64,000 bases of DNA from Streptomyces sp. NBC_01233. GTDB taxonomy: Bacteria > Actinomycetota > Actinomycetes > Streptomycetales > Streptomycetaceae. A model generated the notes under the pieces. The model saw only the letters and a list, made by a program, of their open reading frames with translations, was not told the origin of the DNA and made no database searches. The stretch lies in the NCBI RefSeq assembly GCF_035989305.1, contig NZ_CP108514.1, positions 6,490,501 to 6,554,500 on the forward strand. Reading direction: 5' to 3'. Below are positions 1 to 12,030 of this stretch, one piece after another. The position numbers and the translations under genes are program-made. Every line of letters starts with the position of its first letter. Positions within the stretch are counted from its first letter, which is position 1.

Positions 1-2
1 GC

Positions 3-950
3 GTCGAGAGTGAGTGGCTCCACGCGTACCCGACCGGACGGCGCCAGGTGTGGTTCGACCGTGAGGCTGACAGAGCAGAGGCGGACGGGGGCGAGTTCCG
101 TTTTCCGGGCACCGGCCTGAGCGGACGCAAGGACCTCAAGGACCTCCTCGTCGCCACCACCCGCCCGAACGCCCTTTTCCTGACCGTCGGCGCGGCGCTC
201 AACCATCCCCAGCTCTCCGCCGTCCACCGCTGGTTCCGCGACAACCTCTGGCTCGTGACCACCGGCAAGGACGTGGTGGAGCGCACGGCGTGGACACGCG
301 AGCGGCTGACCGGTAGCCAAGGTGCTGAGATGCGGGAGCGCCTCGTCACGATGCTCGTATCGGCCGACATCGGCGTCACGGGGGTGGAAATCGACCCCGA
401 GACCGGGGACATCCAGCTCCTGCACCGCGGCGAGGGGGACTCCGTCCGCCCGCTGGACTTCTGGAGTCAGGAGTCGCTCGGCACCCACGCCTGGTTCGCC
501 TTCCTCGGCCCCCTGCTGACCATGCTGAACAGGAAGGACGGCGGAGTCCTGCTCGCCGACGAGCTGGACTCCAGCCTGCACCCCGTGCTCGCGGCGGAGG
601 TCGTCCGTCTCTTCCAGGACGAGGACGCCAACCCGCAGCTCGCACAGCTCGTCTTCACCACGCACGCCGCCACTCTGCTCGGCCCCTCGGTCACGGAGCG
701 CCCGCTCGACCGGGACCAGGTCTGGATCGCGGTCAAGGAGGGCAGCGGAGAGTCCTCCCTCTACCCCCTCCTCGCCGCCCGCAAGGCGCGCAATGACGAG
801 AACATGGAACGCCGCTACCTCCACGGTCACTACGGCGGCGTGCCGCGGCTGGCCACGGGCGAGGTCGCCCGCCAGCTCGCCGTACTGGAGCGGCGCCTCG
901 CGCAGCAGGCGGAAACGGAACCGGAGCCGAAGGCGACGACGACAGCGTGA
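3..950 (+). CDS. AAA family ATPase, RloA/AbiLi-like (5'-truncated by window edge)
   Basis: The reading frame is open from base 3, so the gene starts left of the window; at least 315 residues are present. The first residues, SEWLHAYPTGRRQVWFDRE, match the middle of AAA15/AbiEii-type ATPases rather than a true N-terminus. Near residue 170 (counted from the GTG at 48) is a Walker B-like GVLLADELDSSLHP, and about 35 residues later FTTHAATLLG supplies the H-loop histidine, as in SMC/ABC-type ATPases. The Walker A region is outside the window. The stop codon overlaps the GTG of the RloB gene (GTGA), which implies translational coupling. RloA/RloB and AbiLi/AbiLii pairs are known beside type I restriction loci and in phage abortive infection. 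A role as the ATPase half of such a pair is inferred from this context. Confidence 0.82.
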   Translation, partial: VESEWLHAYPTGRRQVWFDREADRAEADGGEFRFPGTGLSGRKDLKDLLVATTRPNALFLTVGAALNHPQLSAVHRWFRDNLWLVTTGKDVVERTAWTRERLTGSQGAEMRERLVTMLVSADIGVTGVEIDPETGDIQLLHRGEGDSVRPLDFWSQESLGTHAWFAFLGPLLTMLNRKDGGVLLADELDSSLHPVLAAEVVRLFQDEDANPQLAQLVFTTHAATLLGPSVTERPLDRDQVWIAVKEGSGESSLYPLLAARKARNDENMERRYLHGHYGGVPRLATGEVARQLAVLERRLAQQAETEPEPKATTTA

Positions 951-1786
951 GCAGACCACCCGCCGAAAGCCGGCGTGTCAACCGGCGGAAGGGCCGGAAC
1001 GAGGCGCCCCGCGCCCTGCGGCGAGACCTGGGTTCCTACCCGGACGAGTCGTCCCGGATCGTCTACCTCGCGGCCGAGGGCGAGCGGACCGAGGCCGACT
1101 ACATCAAGCTGATCAACGACACCTACCGTGACGGACCGGGAGAGAAGTTCTTCCTGCGCTTCACCCCGGTCAAGAAGGGCCTTCGCCCGGACCAGGTCGT
1201 CGACCACGTGATCGCCCAGGCATCGAGCCCGGGTGACGAGAAGTGGGCCCTGTTCGACCGGGACTCCGAGGACAACCGGGACAGCGCCATCCGGGACGCC
1301 ATGAACACGGCGGCCCTCAAGGGTGTACAGGTGGCTCTTTCCCACCCCTCCATCGAGCTGTGGCTGCTGCTCCACTTCCAGCAGTTCACCAGCCAGGAGG
1401 AGGGCCGAAGCGGCACCATCAAGGACCGGCTGCGCAAGCACCCGAAGGCCGAGGGCTTCGCCGAGTACGACAAGAAGTCCGGCGGTCGGGGCAAGGGCCT
1501 GGCCGGACAGCGCGGGCAGACGCTCCTCGGTAAGGAGCAGACGGCGGTCGACAACGCCCGCAAGCTCGTCGACATGTGCCCGCATGGCACCTGTTCCGCG
1601 AAGAACCTCAGCCTCGACAAGATCCCCGGCCCGGGCACCGAAACGTACGAGGAGTGGAACCGCCGCTCCGGCCACGGCGACGGCTGCGACCCGCTCAAGC
1701 GCGACCCGTCCACCGACATGTGGCGCCTGCTCGCCTCGCTGGGCATCGGGACGCGCAAGACCCAGATGCCCGGCCGGGGCCGCTGA
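947..1786 (+). CDS. rloB: RloB domain protein (AbiLii-like putative nuclease/effector)
   Basis: This 279-residue protein starts at a GTG that overlaps the upstream ATPase stop. After a basic N-terminus (residues 1-25, many Arg) comes IVYLAAEGERTEADYIKLI, then WALFDRDSEDN near residue 100 and ALSHPSIELWLLLHFQQF near residue 130. These acidic motifs are the hallmarks of the RloB family, whose core resembles TOPRIM-type nucleases. The C-terminal 60 residues are polar and contain two cysteines (MCPHGTCS). RloB proteins act with an AAA ATPase, and AbiL, a plasmid phage-abortive system, has the same architecture. The gene lies 84 bp upstream of hsdM on the same strand and could be co-transcribed with it. 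The family assignment is firm; the biochemical activity is not established from sequence. Confidence 0.85.
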   Translation: MSRPPAESRRVNRRKGRNEAPRALRRDLGSYPDESSRIVYLAAEGERTEADYIKLINDTYRDGPGEKFFLRFTPVKKGLRPDQVVDHVIAQASSPGDEKWALFDRDSEDNRDSAIRDAMNTAALKGVQVALSHPSIELWLLLHFQQFTSQEEGRSGTIKDRLRKHPKAEGFAEYDKKSGGRGKGLAGQRGQTLLGKEQTAVDNARKLVDMCPHGTCSAKNLSLDKIPGPGTETYEEWNRRSGHGDGCDPLKRDPSTDMWRLLASLGIGTRKTQMPGRGR

Positions 1787-1870
1787 GCGGACGGTTTCCT
1801 TCAGGCGCCCCTCCCCGACTACGCTTCCGGAGTTCTCCCGAAACTCCCACGGCGTACGAAGGACCGGTGC

Positions 1871-4462
1871 GTGGCCCGAATCACACTGCCCCAGCTGGAA
1901 CGGCATCTGTTCTCCGCCGCCGACATTCTGCGCGGCCGGATGGACGCCTCGGAGTACCGCGACTACATCTTCGGGATGCTGTTCCTGAAGCGCTCCTCCG
2001 ACGAGTTCCAGCCGGAGTGGGAGCGGGTCTACGCGGATGCCCTGGAGCGGACCGGTGACCGGGCGAAGGCCCTGGAGCGGGCCGACGACCCGGACAAGTA
2101 CCCGCGGATCTTCTACGTCCCGCCCCGGGCCCGCTGGTGGAAGGGCCCGCACGAGAACCCGGAGCAGCCCGGCCACCCCCTGCCGGGCCTGTCCATGCTC
2201 GTGGACAAGGTCGGCGAGAGCCTGGACCAGGCGCTGGTGGCCCTCCAGGGCAGCCACAGCCGGCTGGCGGGCGTGGCCTCGCACATCTCCTTCAACGAGA
2301 TCGTCGGCACCAAGCCCCGCTTCACCAACACCGAGCTGCGCGCGCTCATCCGGCACTTCAGCCTGTACCGCCTGCGCAACGAGGACTTCGAGTTCCCCGA
2401 CATGCTCGGCGCGGCGTACGAGTACCTGCTCGCCCGCTTCGCCGACTCGGCGGGCCAGCGCGGCGGCGAGTTCTACACCCCGCGCGAGGTCGTCCGGATG
2501 ATGGTCCGCCTCGCCGACCCGCAGCCCGGGGACAGCGTCTACGACCCCTGCGCGGGCTCCGGCGGCATGCTGATCGCGGCCCACGAGTACGTCGAGGAGC
2601 ACGGCGGATCGCCGGACGACCTCTCGATCAACGGCCAGGACAAGAACGGCCCCTCCTGGTCCATGGCCAGCATGAACATGGTGCTCCACGGCATCCGCGA
2701 GTTCGACCTCCAGCACGGCGACACCCTGACCGAGCCGCTGCACCTGACCCCGGCCGGGCGGCTGAGGACCTTCACCAAGGTGCTGTCGAACCCGCCGTTC
2801 TCGCTGAACTACGACGCCGCGCTCGTCGCCGAGGCCGACGAGAAGCACGGCTGGCGCATGAAGTGGGGTGAGACCCCGGAGAACGGCAAGAAGGCCGACC
2901 TCATGTTCGTCCAGCACATGGTCTCCGTGCTGGAGGCACGGGGCACGGCGGTCACGGTCATGCCGCACGGTGTCCTCTTCCGCAGCGGCAAGGAGCGCGA
3001 CATCCGCGTCAAGCTGCTGGAGGACGACTGCATCGAGGCAGTGATCGGCCTGGGCCCCAACCTCTTCTACGGAACGGGTATCCCGGCCTGCATCCTGGTC
3101 CTGCGACCCCCGCACCGCAAGCGCGGCGACCGTGAGGAGAAGGTCCTCTTCATCAACGCCGACCGCGACTTCCGGTCCGCGCGCAATCAGAACGAGCTGG
3201 GCCCCGAGCACGTGGAGAAGATCGCCACGGTCTTCCGGCACTGGCGCCAGGAGCCGGGCTACTCGCGCGCGGTGAGCCGCGACGACCTGCTGGCCGCCGA
3301 CGCCAACCTGAACATCCGCCGATGGGTGGACAACTCCCCGCCCGCGGAGCCGCAGGACGTCCGTGCCCACCTGTACGGCGGGGTGCCGAAGTCCGAGATC
3401 GAGGCGAAGGCGGAGCTGTTCGCCGCGTACGGCGTCGACTCCTCCGGCCTCTTCGCGGCGCGCGCGGACGACGAGGAGTACGTCGACTTCCTGGCCGAGG
3501 GCCCGGAGGCCACGGCGGCCCGCGTCCCGGAGCTGACGGCCCCGAAGGAAGAGGCCCTGCGGAAGACGTACGAGAAGTGGTGGTCGGAGCAGACCAGCCA
3601 CTTCGAGTCCCTGATCAAGAACCAGCGCCTGATGGTGCTGCGCGAACAGCTGGTGACCGGTTTCACGGACACGATCGGCGCGGCGGGGGTCCTGGACGAG
3701 TACACGACGGCCGGCATCATGGCCGACTGGTGGACGGTCACCCGCTACGACCTGAAGGCGCTCGCGGCGGGCGGATACGAGCGGGTGCTCGACGGCTGGG
3801 TCGACTCGGTGGAGACCATGGTCGAACCGGTCACGCCGGAGGCGGACGAGCCCGCCGGCGGACGCGGCCGGGGCCGCGCGAAGTCCTCCGTATCGGCCGC
3901 AGACCGCCGTCGTGCGATGGACGAGCCGGTGGTCCGGGTGCTGATCCCGGAGTTCCTGGCCGAGGTCTCCCGCGCGGACGCGGCCCTGGCCGCTGCCGAT
4001 GCCGCCTACAAGACGGCGGTTGAGGAACTGGCCGCCGCCCAGCCCTCGACTCCGAACCCCGAAGGGGACACGGAGGAGGACGAGACTCCGGACCGCACTC
4101 CCGTTGCCCCGGAGGAACTGGCCCGCCTGGAATCCGAGGTCACCCGCCGCCGCAAGGAGCGTACGGCGGCGTCGAAGAAGCGCTCGGCGCTGGACGCGCG
4201 CTTCCTCCCCGACCTGAAGGCCGCCGCCGAACTGGCGAAGGCGGAGCCAGACGGGGCGCAGCGCGTGGTCCTGGCAGTCATGGACGAGGCCCTGTCCACC
4301 CGCCTTACGGCATCGGTGGCCGCCGGCCGCCGCGAACTCGTGGCGTCCGTGCGGCGGTGGGCCGACAAGTACGCCGTCTCGCTGGAAGCCCTGGAGGCGG
4401 AAAGCGCGGGCGCGGCGGGGGAGTTCGGGGAGTGGCTGAAGGAGCTCGGCTATGCGCGGTAG
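1871..4462 (+). CDS. hsdM: type I restriction-modification DNA methyltransferase subunit M
   Basis: HsdM forms N6-methyladenine at sites chosen by HsdS and is also needed for restriction by the M2S1R2 complex. The HsdM N-terminal helical domain is present ([25 protein letters not shown]). The SAM-binding motif [11 protein letters not shown] lies near residue 225 after FYTPREVV, and the catalytic NPPF near residue 307. At 863 residues it is much longer than the usual ~500. The C-terminal ~350 residues are an alpha-helical, charged extension with a low-complexity acidic/proline patch around residues 735-760. The start is the GTG preceded by AAGGA. The gene overlaps hsdS by 11 bp, so M and S are probably translated together. 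Confidence 0.95.
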   Translation: MARITLPQLERHLFSAADILRGRMDASEYRDYIFGMLFLKRSSDEFQPEWERVYADALERTGDRAKALERADDPDKYPRIFYVPPRARWWKGPHENPEQPGHPLPGLSMLVDKVGESLDQALVALQGSHSRLAGVASHISFNEIVGTKPRFTNTELRALIRHFSLYRLRNEDFEFPDMLGAAYEYLLARFADSAGQRGGEFYTPREVVRMMVRLADPQPGDSVYDPCAGSGGMLIAAHEYVEEHGGSPDDLSINGQDKNGPSWSMASMNMVLHGIREFDLQHGDTLTEPLHLTPAGRLRTFTKVLSNPPFSLNYDAALVAEADEKHGWRMKWGETPENGKKADLMFVQHMVSVLEARGTAVTVMPHGVLFRSGKERDIRVKLLEDDCIEAVIGLGPNLFYGTGIPACILVLRPPHRKRGDREEKVLFINADRDFRSARNQNELGPEHVEKIATVFRHWRQEPGYSRAVSRDDLLAADANLNIRRWVDNSPPAEPQDVRAHLYGGVPKSEIEAKAELFAAYGVDSSGLFAARADDEEYVDFLAEGPEATAARVPELTAPKEEALRKTYEKWWSEQTSHFESLIKNQRLMVLREQLVTGFTDTIGAAGVLDEYTTAGIMADWWTVTRYDLKALAAGGYERVLDGWVDSVETMVEPVTPEADEPAGGRGRGRAKSSVSAADRRRAMDEPVVRVLIPEFLAEVSRADAALAAADAAYKTAVEELAAAQPSTPNPEGDTEEDETPDRTPVAPEELARLESEVTRRRKERTAASKKRSALDARFLPDLKAAAELAKAEPDGAQRVVLAVMDEALSTRLTASVAAGRRELVASVRRWADKYAVSLEALEAESAGAAGEFGEWLKELGYAR

Positions 4463-5678
4463 CAGGTTCGGGCACGTTGAACTTGGCGATCTTCTCTGCC
4501 GTATTGAGGCTGGCAAGAGCCCCATGGCTGATGACGCACCTGCTGGCCAGGGCGAGTGGGGGGTGCTCAAGGTCAGCGCGATCCAGGCCGGCCGGTTCGT
4601 CGCGCGGGAAAATAAGGCTGTACGGGATGCGGCACTGATTCACCCAGGGTACGAGGTGCGCCCCGGCAATCTCATCATGACGCGGGCCAACACGGAGGAA
4701 CTCGTCGGCCTCGCGTGCGTCGCGGTGGCTCCCCCTCCGCGACTGATGCTCAGCGACAAGACCCTGCGGCTTGTCGTGGACGAGTCGGTGGCTGATCCGA
4801 CGTTTCTCGCCCTCGTGCTGGCCCAACCGTCGCTGCGTAAGCGCATCCGGTCGCTGGCTACTGGTACGAGCGGCAGCATGAAGAACATCGGCCAGGGACA
4901 GATTCGGCGTTTGCCGGTGCCCGATGTCCCACTTGGCGAGCAGCGTCGCATCGTTGCCGCCCACAACGCGATCGAGCGGCGCATCGCCGGGCTGGAGCGG
5001 GTCCGGAAGAAGTCCGCCATCGTTGAAGCTTCCTTGCTGGCGTCGCCGTTCAGGGGGCAGTGGGTTTCGCTCGGCTCGTGGCTTCGACGCATCGAGACGG
5101 GAAATAGCCCGTTGGCTGAGGGAACCCCGGCGGGTGCAGGTGAATGGGGCGTCCTGAAAGTCAGTGCCGTGCAGGCAGGGTGGTTTCAACCGACAGAGAA
5201 CAAAGTCGTACGCGACCCTGACCTGATCAACCCGGCCTTTTCGGTCAGGCACGGTGATCTCTTGATGACTCGGGCAAACACCGAGGCGCTCGTGGGACTG
5301 GCGTGCGTGGCCGAGAATCCTCCACGCCAACTTATGTTGAGTGACAAGACGTTGCGGCTCGTTGTGAAGGAGAACGTTGCAGATCCGCGGTTCCTTGAGG
5401 CAGTTCTGGCGACCCAAGGTGTGCGTCGCCAGATCTCAGCAGCTGCTACAGGGACAAGTGGCAGCATGAAGAACATCAGTCAATCCGCAGTCGAGGAACT
5501 GCTTGTGCCGGATGTTCCACTCGGTGAGCAGCGGCGGCTGAGCGGGGCGCTCGAAGCGAGTAAGCGGCAGTCGAGTCTTGTGCAGAGGCATGTTGAAAAG
5601 CTCAGGGCTGTTCAACGGGGAATGATGGGGAATCTACTTGTTGGGCGATTCCCGACTGCTGGTGGCGACAGGGGGTGA
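4452..5678 (+). CDS. hsdS: type I restriction-modification specificity subunit S
   Basis: HsdS sets the DNA target of the methylase and restriction complex. The 408 residues form two target-recognition domains (about 5-165 and 205-365), each followed by a helical conserved region that ends the repeat with [10 protein letters not shown]. The two halves are unusually alike: [10 protein letters not shown], RDxx[38 protein letters not shown] and [11 protein letters not shown] occur in both in the same order. This predicts two similar half-sites, hence a symmetric bipartite target. Codon use, especially after about 5080, is visibly richer in A and T than in the neighbours, which suggests exchange by transfer. 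The stop codon abuts the end of the convergent DUF397 gene with no spacer. Confidence 0.93.
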   Translation: MRGSRFGHVELGDLLCRIEAGKSPMADDAPAGQGEWGVLKVSAIQAGRFVARENKAVRDAALIHPGYEVRPGNLIMTRANTEELVGLACVAVAPPPRLMLSDKTLRLVVDESVADPTFLALVLAQPSLRKRIRSLATGTSGSMKNIGQGQIRRLPVPDVPLGEQRRIVAAHNAIERRIAGLERVRKKSAIVEASLLASPFRGQWVSLGSWLRRIETGNSPLAEGTPAGAGEWGVLKVSAVQAGWFQPTENKVVRDPDLINPAFSVRHGDLLMTRANTEALVGLACVAENPPRQLMLSDKTLRLVVKENVADPRFLEAVLATQGVRRQISAAATGTSGSMKNISQSAVEELLVPDVPLGEQRRLSGALEASKRQSSLVQRHVEKLRAVQRGMMGNLLVGRFPTAGGDRG

Positions 5679-5867
5679 TCACGCATTGCCTTCATCGGCG
5701 CGCACGTGGCGGATGAAGGCGGACAGCGTGCTTCGACCGACCGCCATTACCCGGTCTGGGTAGACGCTGTCCCGGATGGCTATGCCATCCAGAAGTTCGG
5801 CAATCTCCACGCAGTTGTTGCCCCCGCCCCCGCAGAACGACGAGCGCTGCCAGACGATTCCGTTCAC
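5679..5867 (-). CDS. DUF397 domain small protein
   Basis: This 62-residue protein has the DUF397 signature: WQRSSFCGGGGNNCVEIAEL near the N-terminus, then IAIRDSVYPD and LSAFIRHVR. DUF397 proteins are actinobacterial and are almost always encoded beside an XRE-DUF5753 regulator, as in whiJ-type and Scr1/Scr2 clusters. There they are thought to act as partner or antagonist of the regulator. It follows the regulator gene on the same strand with an 11-bp gap, so the two are one operon. Its stop codon touches the hsdS stop on the opposite strand. Confidence 0.9.
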   Translation of the reverse strand: MNGIVWQRSSFCGGGGNNCVEIAELLDGIAIRDSVYPDRVMAVGRSTLSAFIRHVRADEGNA

Positions 5868-5878
5868 CTTCGGGCCTC

Positions 5879-6733
5879 TCAGATCTTGTGGGCGATCGAC
5901 TGGATCATCTCTCGGGAGTCGTCCGCTGAAAGCGCGGACTCCTCCATGAGGTCCAGTAGTGAACGGTAGTTGGCCAGTGGAGTCGGCGCATCCACGAATG
6001 TGGCGCCGAGCGCCGTGTCCAACTGGACGGTGTCGAGCTGGGGTGCGGGCCCCTCGGCGTACAGGATGGACTGGCCCGCGCCGTGAAAGCCTCCGGCGCT
6101 GAAGGGGATCACGAGCAGCGTGATGTGCGGTTCGTCGGCCGCGTCCGCCAATCGCTCCAGTTGCGCGCGGGTGACATCGTGGCCTCCGAACGTCAGTCGA
6201 AGAGCGGCCTCGTGGATGATGCCGAGGTAGGGCGTGGGGTTCTCGCCGCTGAGGACCGCCTGGCGACGCATCCGGTGGGCCACACGTAGCTCCACGTCAA
6301 GCCGAGACAGCTTCGGCACGGTGAGCTCGAAAAGGGCCCGTGCGTGGTCTTCCGTTTGCAGGAGCCCGGGCAGGTGCACAGTCTGCGCAGTGCGGAGGCG
6401 TACCGCGTGGTGTTCCAGTTCGGAGATGTCCAGGTGGCCTTCCGGGAGTTTGCCACGGTACTCGGCCCACCAGTTGGAGGCTCGGCGGCTGCTCGCGATC
6501 GAGGCCAGAGCGTCGACCAGGTCGGAGTCCGGGCACGTGTAGTGGCAGGCCAGCTGCCGCACGCGGTCCTCGCTGACGGTGGTGCGTCCGGCCTCGATGT
6601 TCGACACCATCGTCCGGTCCGCGCCGAGCATCGACGCGGCGTCCTGGATCGAGACGCCTGCCTGTTCGCGAAGGCGGCGTAGCTCCGTGGCCAGGCGGCG
6701 CTGGCGGCCGGTAGGGGCGTTCCTTGCTGCCAT
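5879..6733 (-). CDS. XRE-family regulator with DUF5753 (WhiJ/Scr1-like)
   Basis: The 284-residue product has an N-terminal helix-turn-helix (about residues 10-65: LRREQ-type helix, VSIQDAASMLGADRTMVSNIEAGR). The DUF5753 domain follows (about 100-275), with typical TVHLPGLLQTEDHARALF and LGIIHEAALRL. I chose the ATG at 6733 because GAGAGG precedes it at good distance and the protein then begins like its family (MAARNAPTGRQRRL); the frame is open to 6949 but the extra residues look non-coding. With the DUF397 gene and the divergent HATPase_c gene it forms a whiJ-like triad of the kind common in Streptomyces. Inverted repeats in the divergent promoter region are candidate operators for it. Whether it controls restriction is inference. 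Confidence 0.9.
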   Translation of the reverse strand: MAARNAPTGRQRRLATELRRLREQAGVSIQDAASMLGADRTMVSNIEAGRTTVSEDRVRQLACHYTCPDSDLVDALASIASSRRASNWWAEYRGKLPEGHLDISELEHHAVRLRTAQTVHLPGLLQTEDHARALFELTVPKLSRLDVELRVAHRMRRQAVLSGENPTPYLGIIHEAALRLTFGGHDVTRAQLERLADAADEPHITLLVIPFSAGGFHGAGQSILYAEGPAPQLDTVQLDTALGATFVDAPTPLANYRSLLDLMEESALSADDSREMIQSIAHKI

Positions 6734-6787
6734 GGGTCCTCTCTCGTGCGCGCGGACAGTCTGACAGTCCGTCGAGCAGCGGTCTAG

Positions 6788-6838
6788 TGAGTGAACTTCC
6801 AGTTCACTCATTCGTGAAATCTGACTCATATGTGAGTC
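6788..6838. promoter_or_regulatory. inverted repeats, candidate XRE operator
   Basis: In the divergent gap between the XRE regulator and the HATPase_c gene there is a perfect inverted repeat with 10-bp arms, TGAGTGAACT and AGTTCACTCA, separated by TCC (6788-6810). Thirteen bases further is a second one, GACTCA-TATG-TGAGTC (6823-6838). This stretch is A+T-rich relative to its surroundings, and it sits 55-105 bp upstream of the XRE start. Autoregulatory binding by the XRE protein is inferred from position and symmetry only. Confidence 0.6.
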
Positions 6839-7017
6839 GGAATGGCCTACGTTGTGAGGCAAGCCGCAGTGATCTTCGCTCCTGGGCCGTCGGAAGCGCA
6901 CCGGACCCCGGGCCCCGCCAAGGGCTCGGTACCGGCAAGCCACCGGCACGGCTCAGGCGTTGCGGACGCGACACGTGGCCGACGTAGATCCCTCACGCCG
7001 CACATGGAGGTGCCCGC

Positions 7018-7530
7018 GTGACACGCGAAACGGACAGCATCCGAGCCGGGACGGCGGCCCCGCCGCCGATTGCCTTCGTCGAACCCTGGGAGTACGAGCT
7101 CCACTTCCCCCGGGACCCCCGCGCACCCGGCATCGCGCGGACCACCCTGCGGGCCGTGCTCGACGCGCACGGGCTCGACGAACTGGCCGACCGAGCCGAA
7201 CTGTTGGCCTCGGAGCTGGCCACGAACTCCGTCCGGCACACCGAGGGGCCCGCCTCCGTGCGGCTGCGCTGGATGTGCCCCGTGCTGCGGGTCAGCGTTT
7301 CCGACTCCAGCCCGGTGTTCCCGATGGAGGTCCCCGCCGCGGTCGCCTGGGATGCCGAGCGCGGCCGGGGGCTGGCCATACTCGAACTCGTCGCGGACCA
7401 GTGGGGCGGCTGCTGCCTCGACGAGAAGCTGTTCGGGACCGGCGGCAAGACCATCTGGTTCGAGCTGAGTACCGGCAAGGGCGGGCCCGACGCGCCCCCA
7501 CCCCCGGCAGCCGCCGCCCTCGCGGCCTGA
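7018..7530 (+). CDS. ATP-binding protein, HATPase_c/RsbW-like (AbaA-orfA type)
   Basis: This 170-residue protein resembles the single-domain histidine-kinase-like ATPases (anti-sigma factor RsbW fold) that are numerous in Streptomyces. The N-box is LLASELATNSVRHT (about residues 62-75). The G1 region is DSSPVFP and the G2 region GRGLAILELVADQWG (about 118-132). The C-terminal 20 residues are Pro/Ala-rich. The start is GTG after GGAGG. It is divergent from the XRE-DUF397 operon. In whiJ-type clusters such a gene is the third member, and the family is suspected to regulate by phosphorylation or sequestration. It lies 110 bp upstream of hsdR, so hsdR could be read from the same promoter. Confidence 0.85.
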   Translation: MTRETDSIRAGTAAPPPIAFVEPWEYELHFPRDPRAPGIARTTLRAVLDAHGLDELADRAELLASELATNSVRHTEGPASVRLRWMCPVLRVSVSDSSPVFPMEVPAAVAWDAERGRGLAILELVADQWGGCCLDEKLFGTGGKTIWFELSTGKGGPDAPPPPAAAALAA

Positions 7531-7577
7531 GTATCGGCCCCCGGCGCGCTCCAACCCCGTAGGTAAAGTGGCCCCTA

Positions 7578-7601
7578 CCCCTGTTCGAGGTTCGACAGGG
7601 G
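7578..7601 (+). other. hairpin in the hsdR upstream region
   Basis: CCCCTGTTCGA and TCGACAGGGG flank a GGT loop and pair with a single bulge. The structure lies 40 bp before the hsdR start. It could be a weak terminator for the preceding gene or a 5'-UTR structure of hsdR; there is no following T run. Confidence 0.35.
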
Positions 7602-7640
7602 CGGGGAGCGACGTACGCACACGGGGCGGGGAGACCAGCG

Positions 7641-11232
<3,592 letters not shown>

Positions 11233-11276
11233 GCCCGTGCCGCCGGACTGTCCGAGCCGGGTGGTAGGAATGCCGG

Positions 11277-12011
11277 GTGAGTACCTCGGTCCAGCAGGCG
11301 ATCGCCGCACTACCCCTCCCCGAGGGGTGGAGCTGGCGCGTCGAGTCCCGCCCCCGGCGTCGGACCCTGGGCATCGACGTCACGCCGGATGGGGAGGTGC
11401 TCTTCGCCGTACCGGCCGACGCGGATCCGCGAGCGGTGGCCGCAGCCGTACGCTCCCGGCTGCCGCGTCTCGCGGATGAGGTCCGCCGCCGCCGTGCCCG
11501 CCCTGCCGAGCCGGTCAAGGAACTCGTCGGCGGCAGCAGCTTCCCTTACCTCGGGCGTCGGTACCGGCTCAGACCGGTACCGGCGGCCGAGGGCGCGTGC
11601 GTGCGGCTGAGAGCCGGATGGCTGGAGCTTCCCGAGCCCGCCACGCCTTCGGGTGGTTCAGAGGCCCTGGCCGCCTGGTACATCGAGCGCGGGCAGCGGT
11701 GGCTCACCTCCCGGATGCCCGCGATCGCCCTCCGAGTGGGGGTGCGGCCAGCCGGGGTCAGCGTGCGCGACCTCGGGGAGCGTTGGGGCTCGTGCGGCCC
11801 CGACGGGCTGATCGCCGTGCACTGGGCCGTCATGCAGTTGCCCGCGACCCTGGTCGATTTCGTCCTCGTGCACGAGCTGTGCCACGTGAAGGTGCCGGGG
11901 CACGGTCCCGCCTTCCGGCGAGAGATGGGTCTGGCCCTTCCCGGGTTCGAGCATCGCGAGGAGCTGTTCGCGCGGGATGAACCGTTTCTGTGGCGCGGGG
12001 CGGTCCGGTAA
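11277..12011 (+). CDS. SprT/YgjP-like zinc metallopeptidase (M48 family, DUF45)
   Basis: The 244-residue protein carries the zinc-protease motif HELCHVKVPGHGPAF near residue 198 (HExxH plus a downstream His). Before it is the conserved RWGSCGPDGLIAVHWAVMQLP block of the YgjP/DUF45 family. An N-terminal beta-rich region (about 25-110) precedes it. The gene begins at a GTG 44 bp after hsdR on the same strand. Members of this family are repeatedly found next to hsdR in bacterial type I loci, but their function there is unknown. No signal peptide is present, so it is expected to be cytoplasmic. Confidence 0.88.
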   Translation: MSTSVQQAIAALPLPEGWSWRVESRPRRRTLGIDVTPDGEVLFAVPADADPRAVAAAVRSRLPRLADEVRRRRARPAEPVKELVGGSSFPYLGRRYRLRPVPAAEGACVRLRAGWLELPEPATPSGGSEALAAWYIERGQRWLTSRMPAIALRVGVRPAGVSVRDLGERWGSCGPDGLIAVHWAVMQLPATLVDFVLVHELCHVKVPGHGPAFRREMGLALPGFEHREELFARDEPFLWRGAVR

Positions 12012-12030
12012 GCCCAGGTGAATCCGGTGC

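Noticed and set aside
830..4570. 1,246-residue minus-strand open frame across rloB, hsdM and the start of hsdS
   Set aside because: It is the antisense shadow of well-supported genes. Its translation is low-complexity Arg/Gly/Val without motifs, as expected from high G+C.
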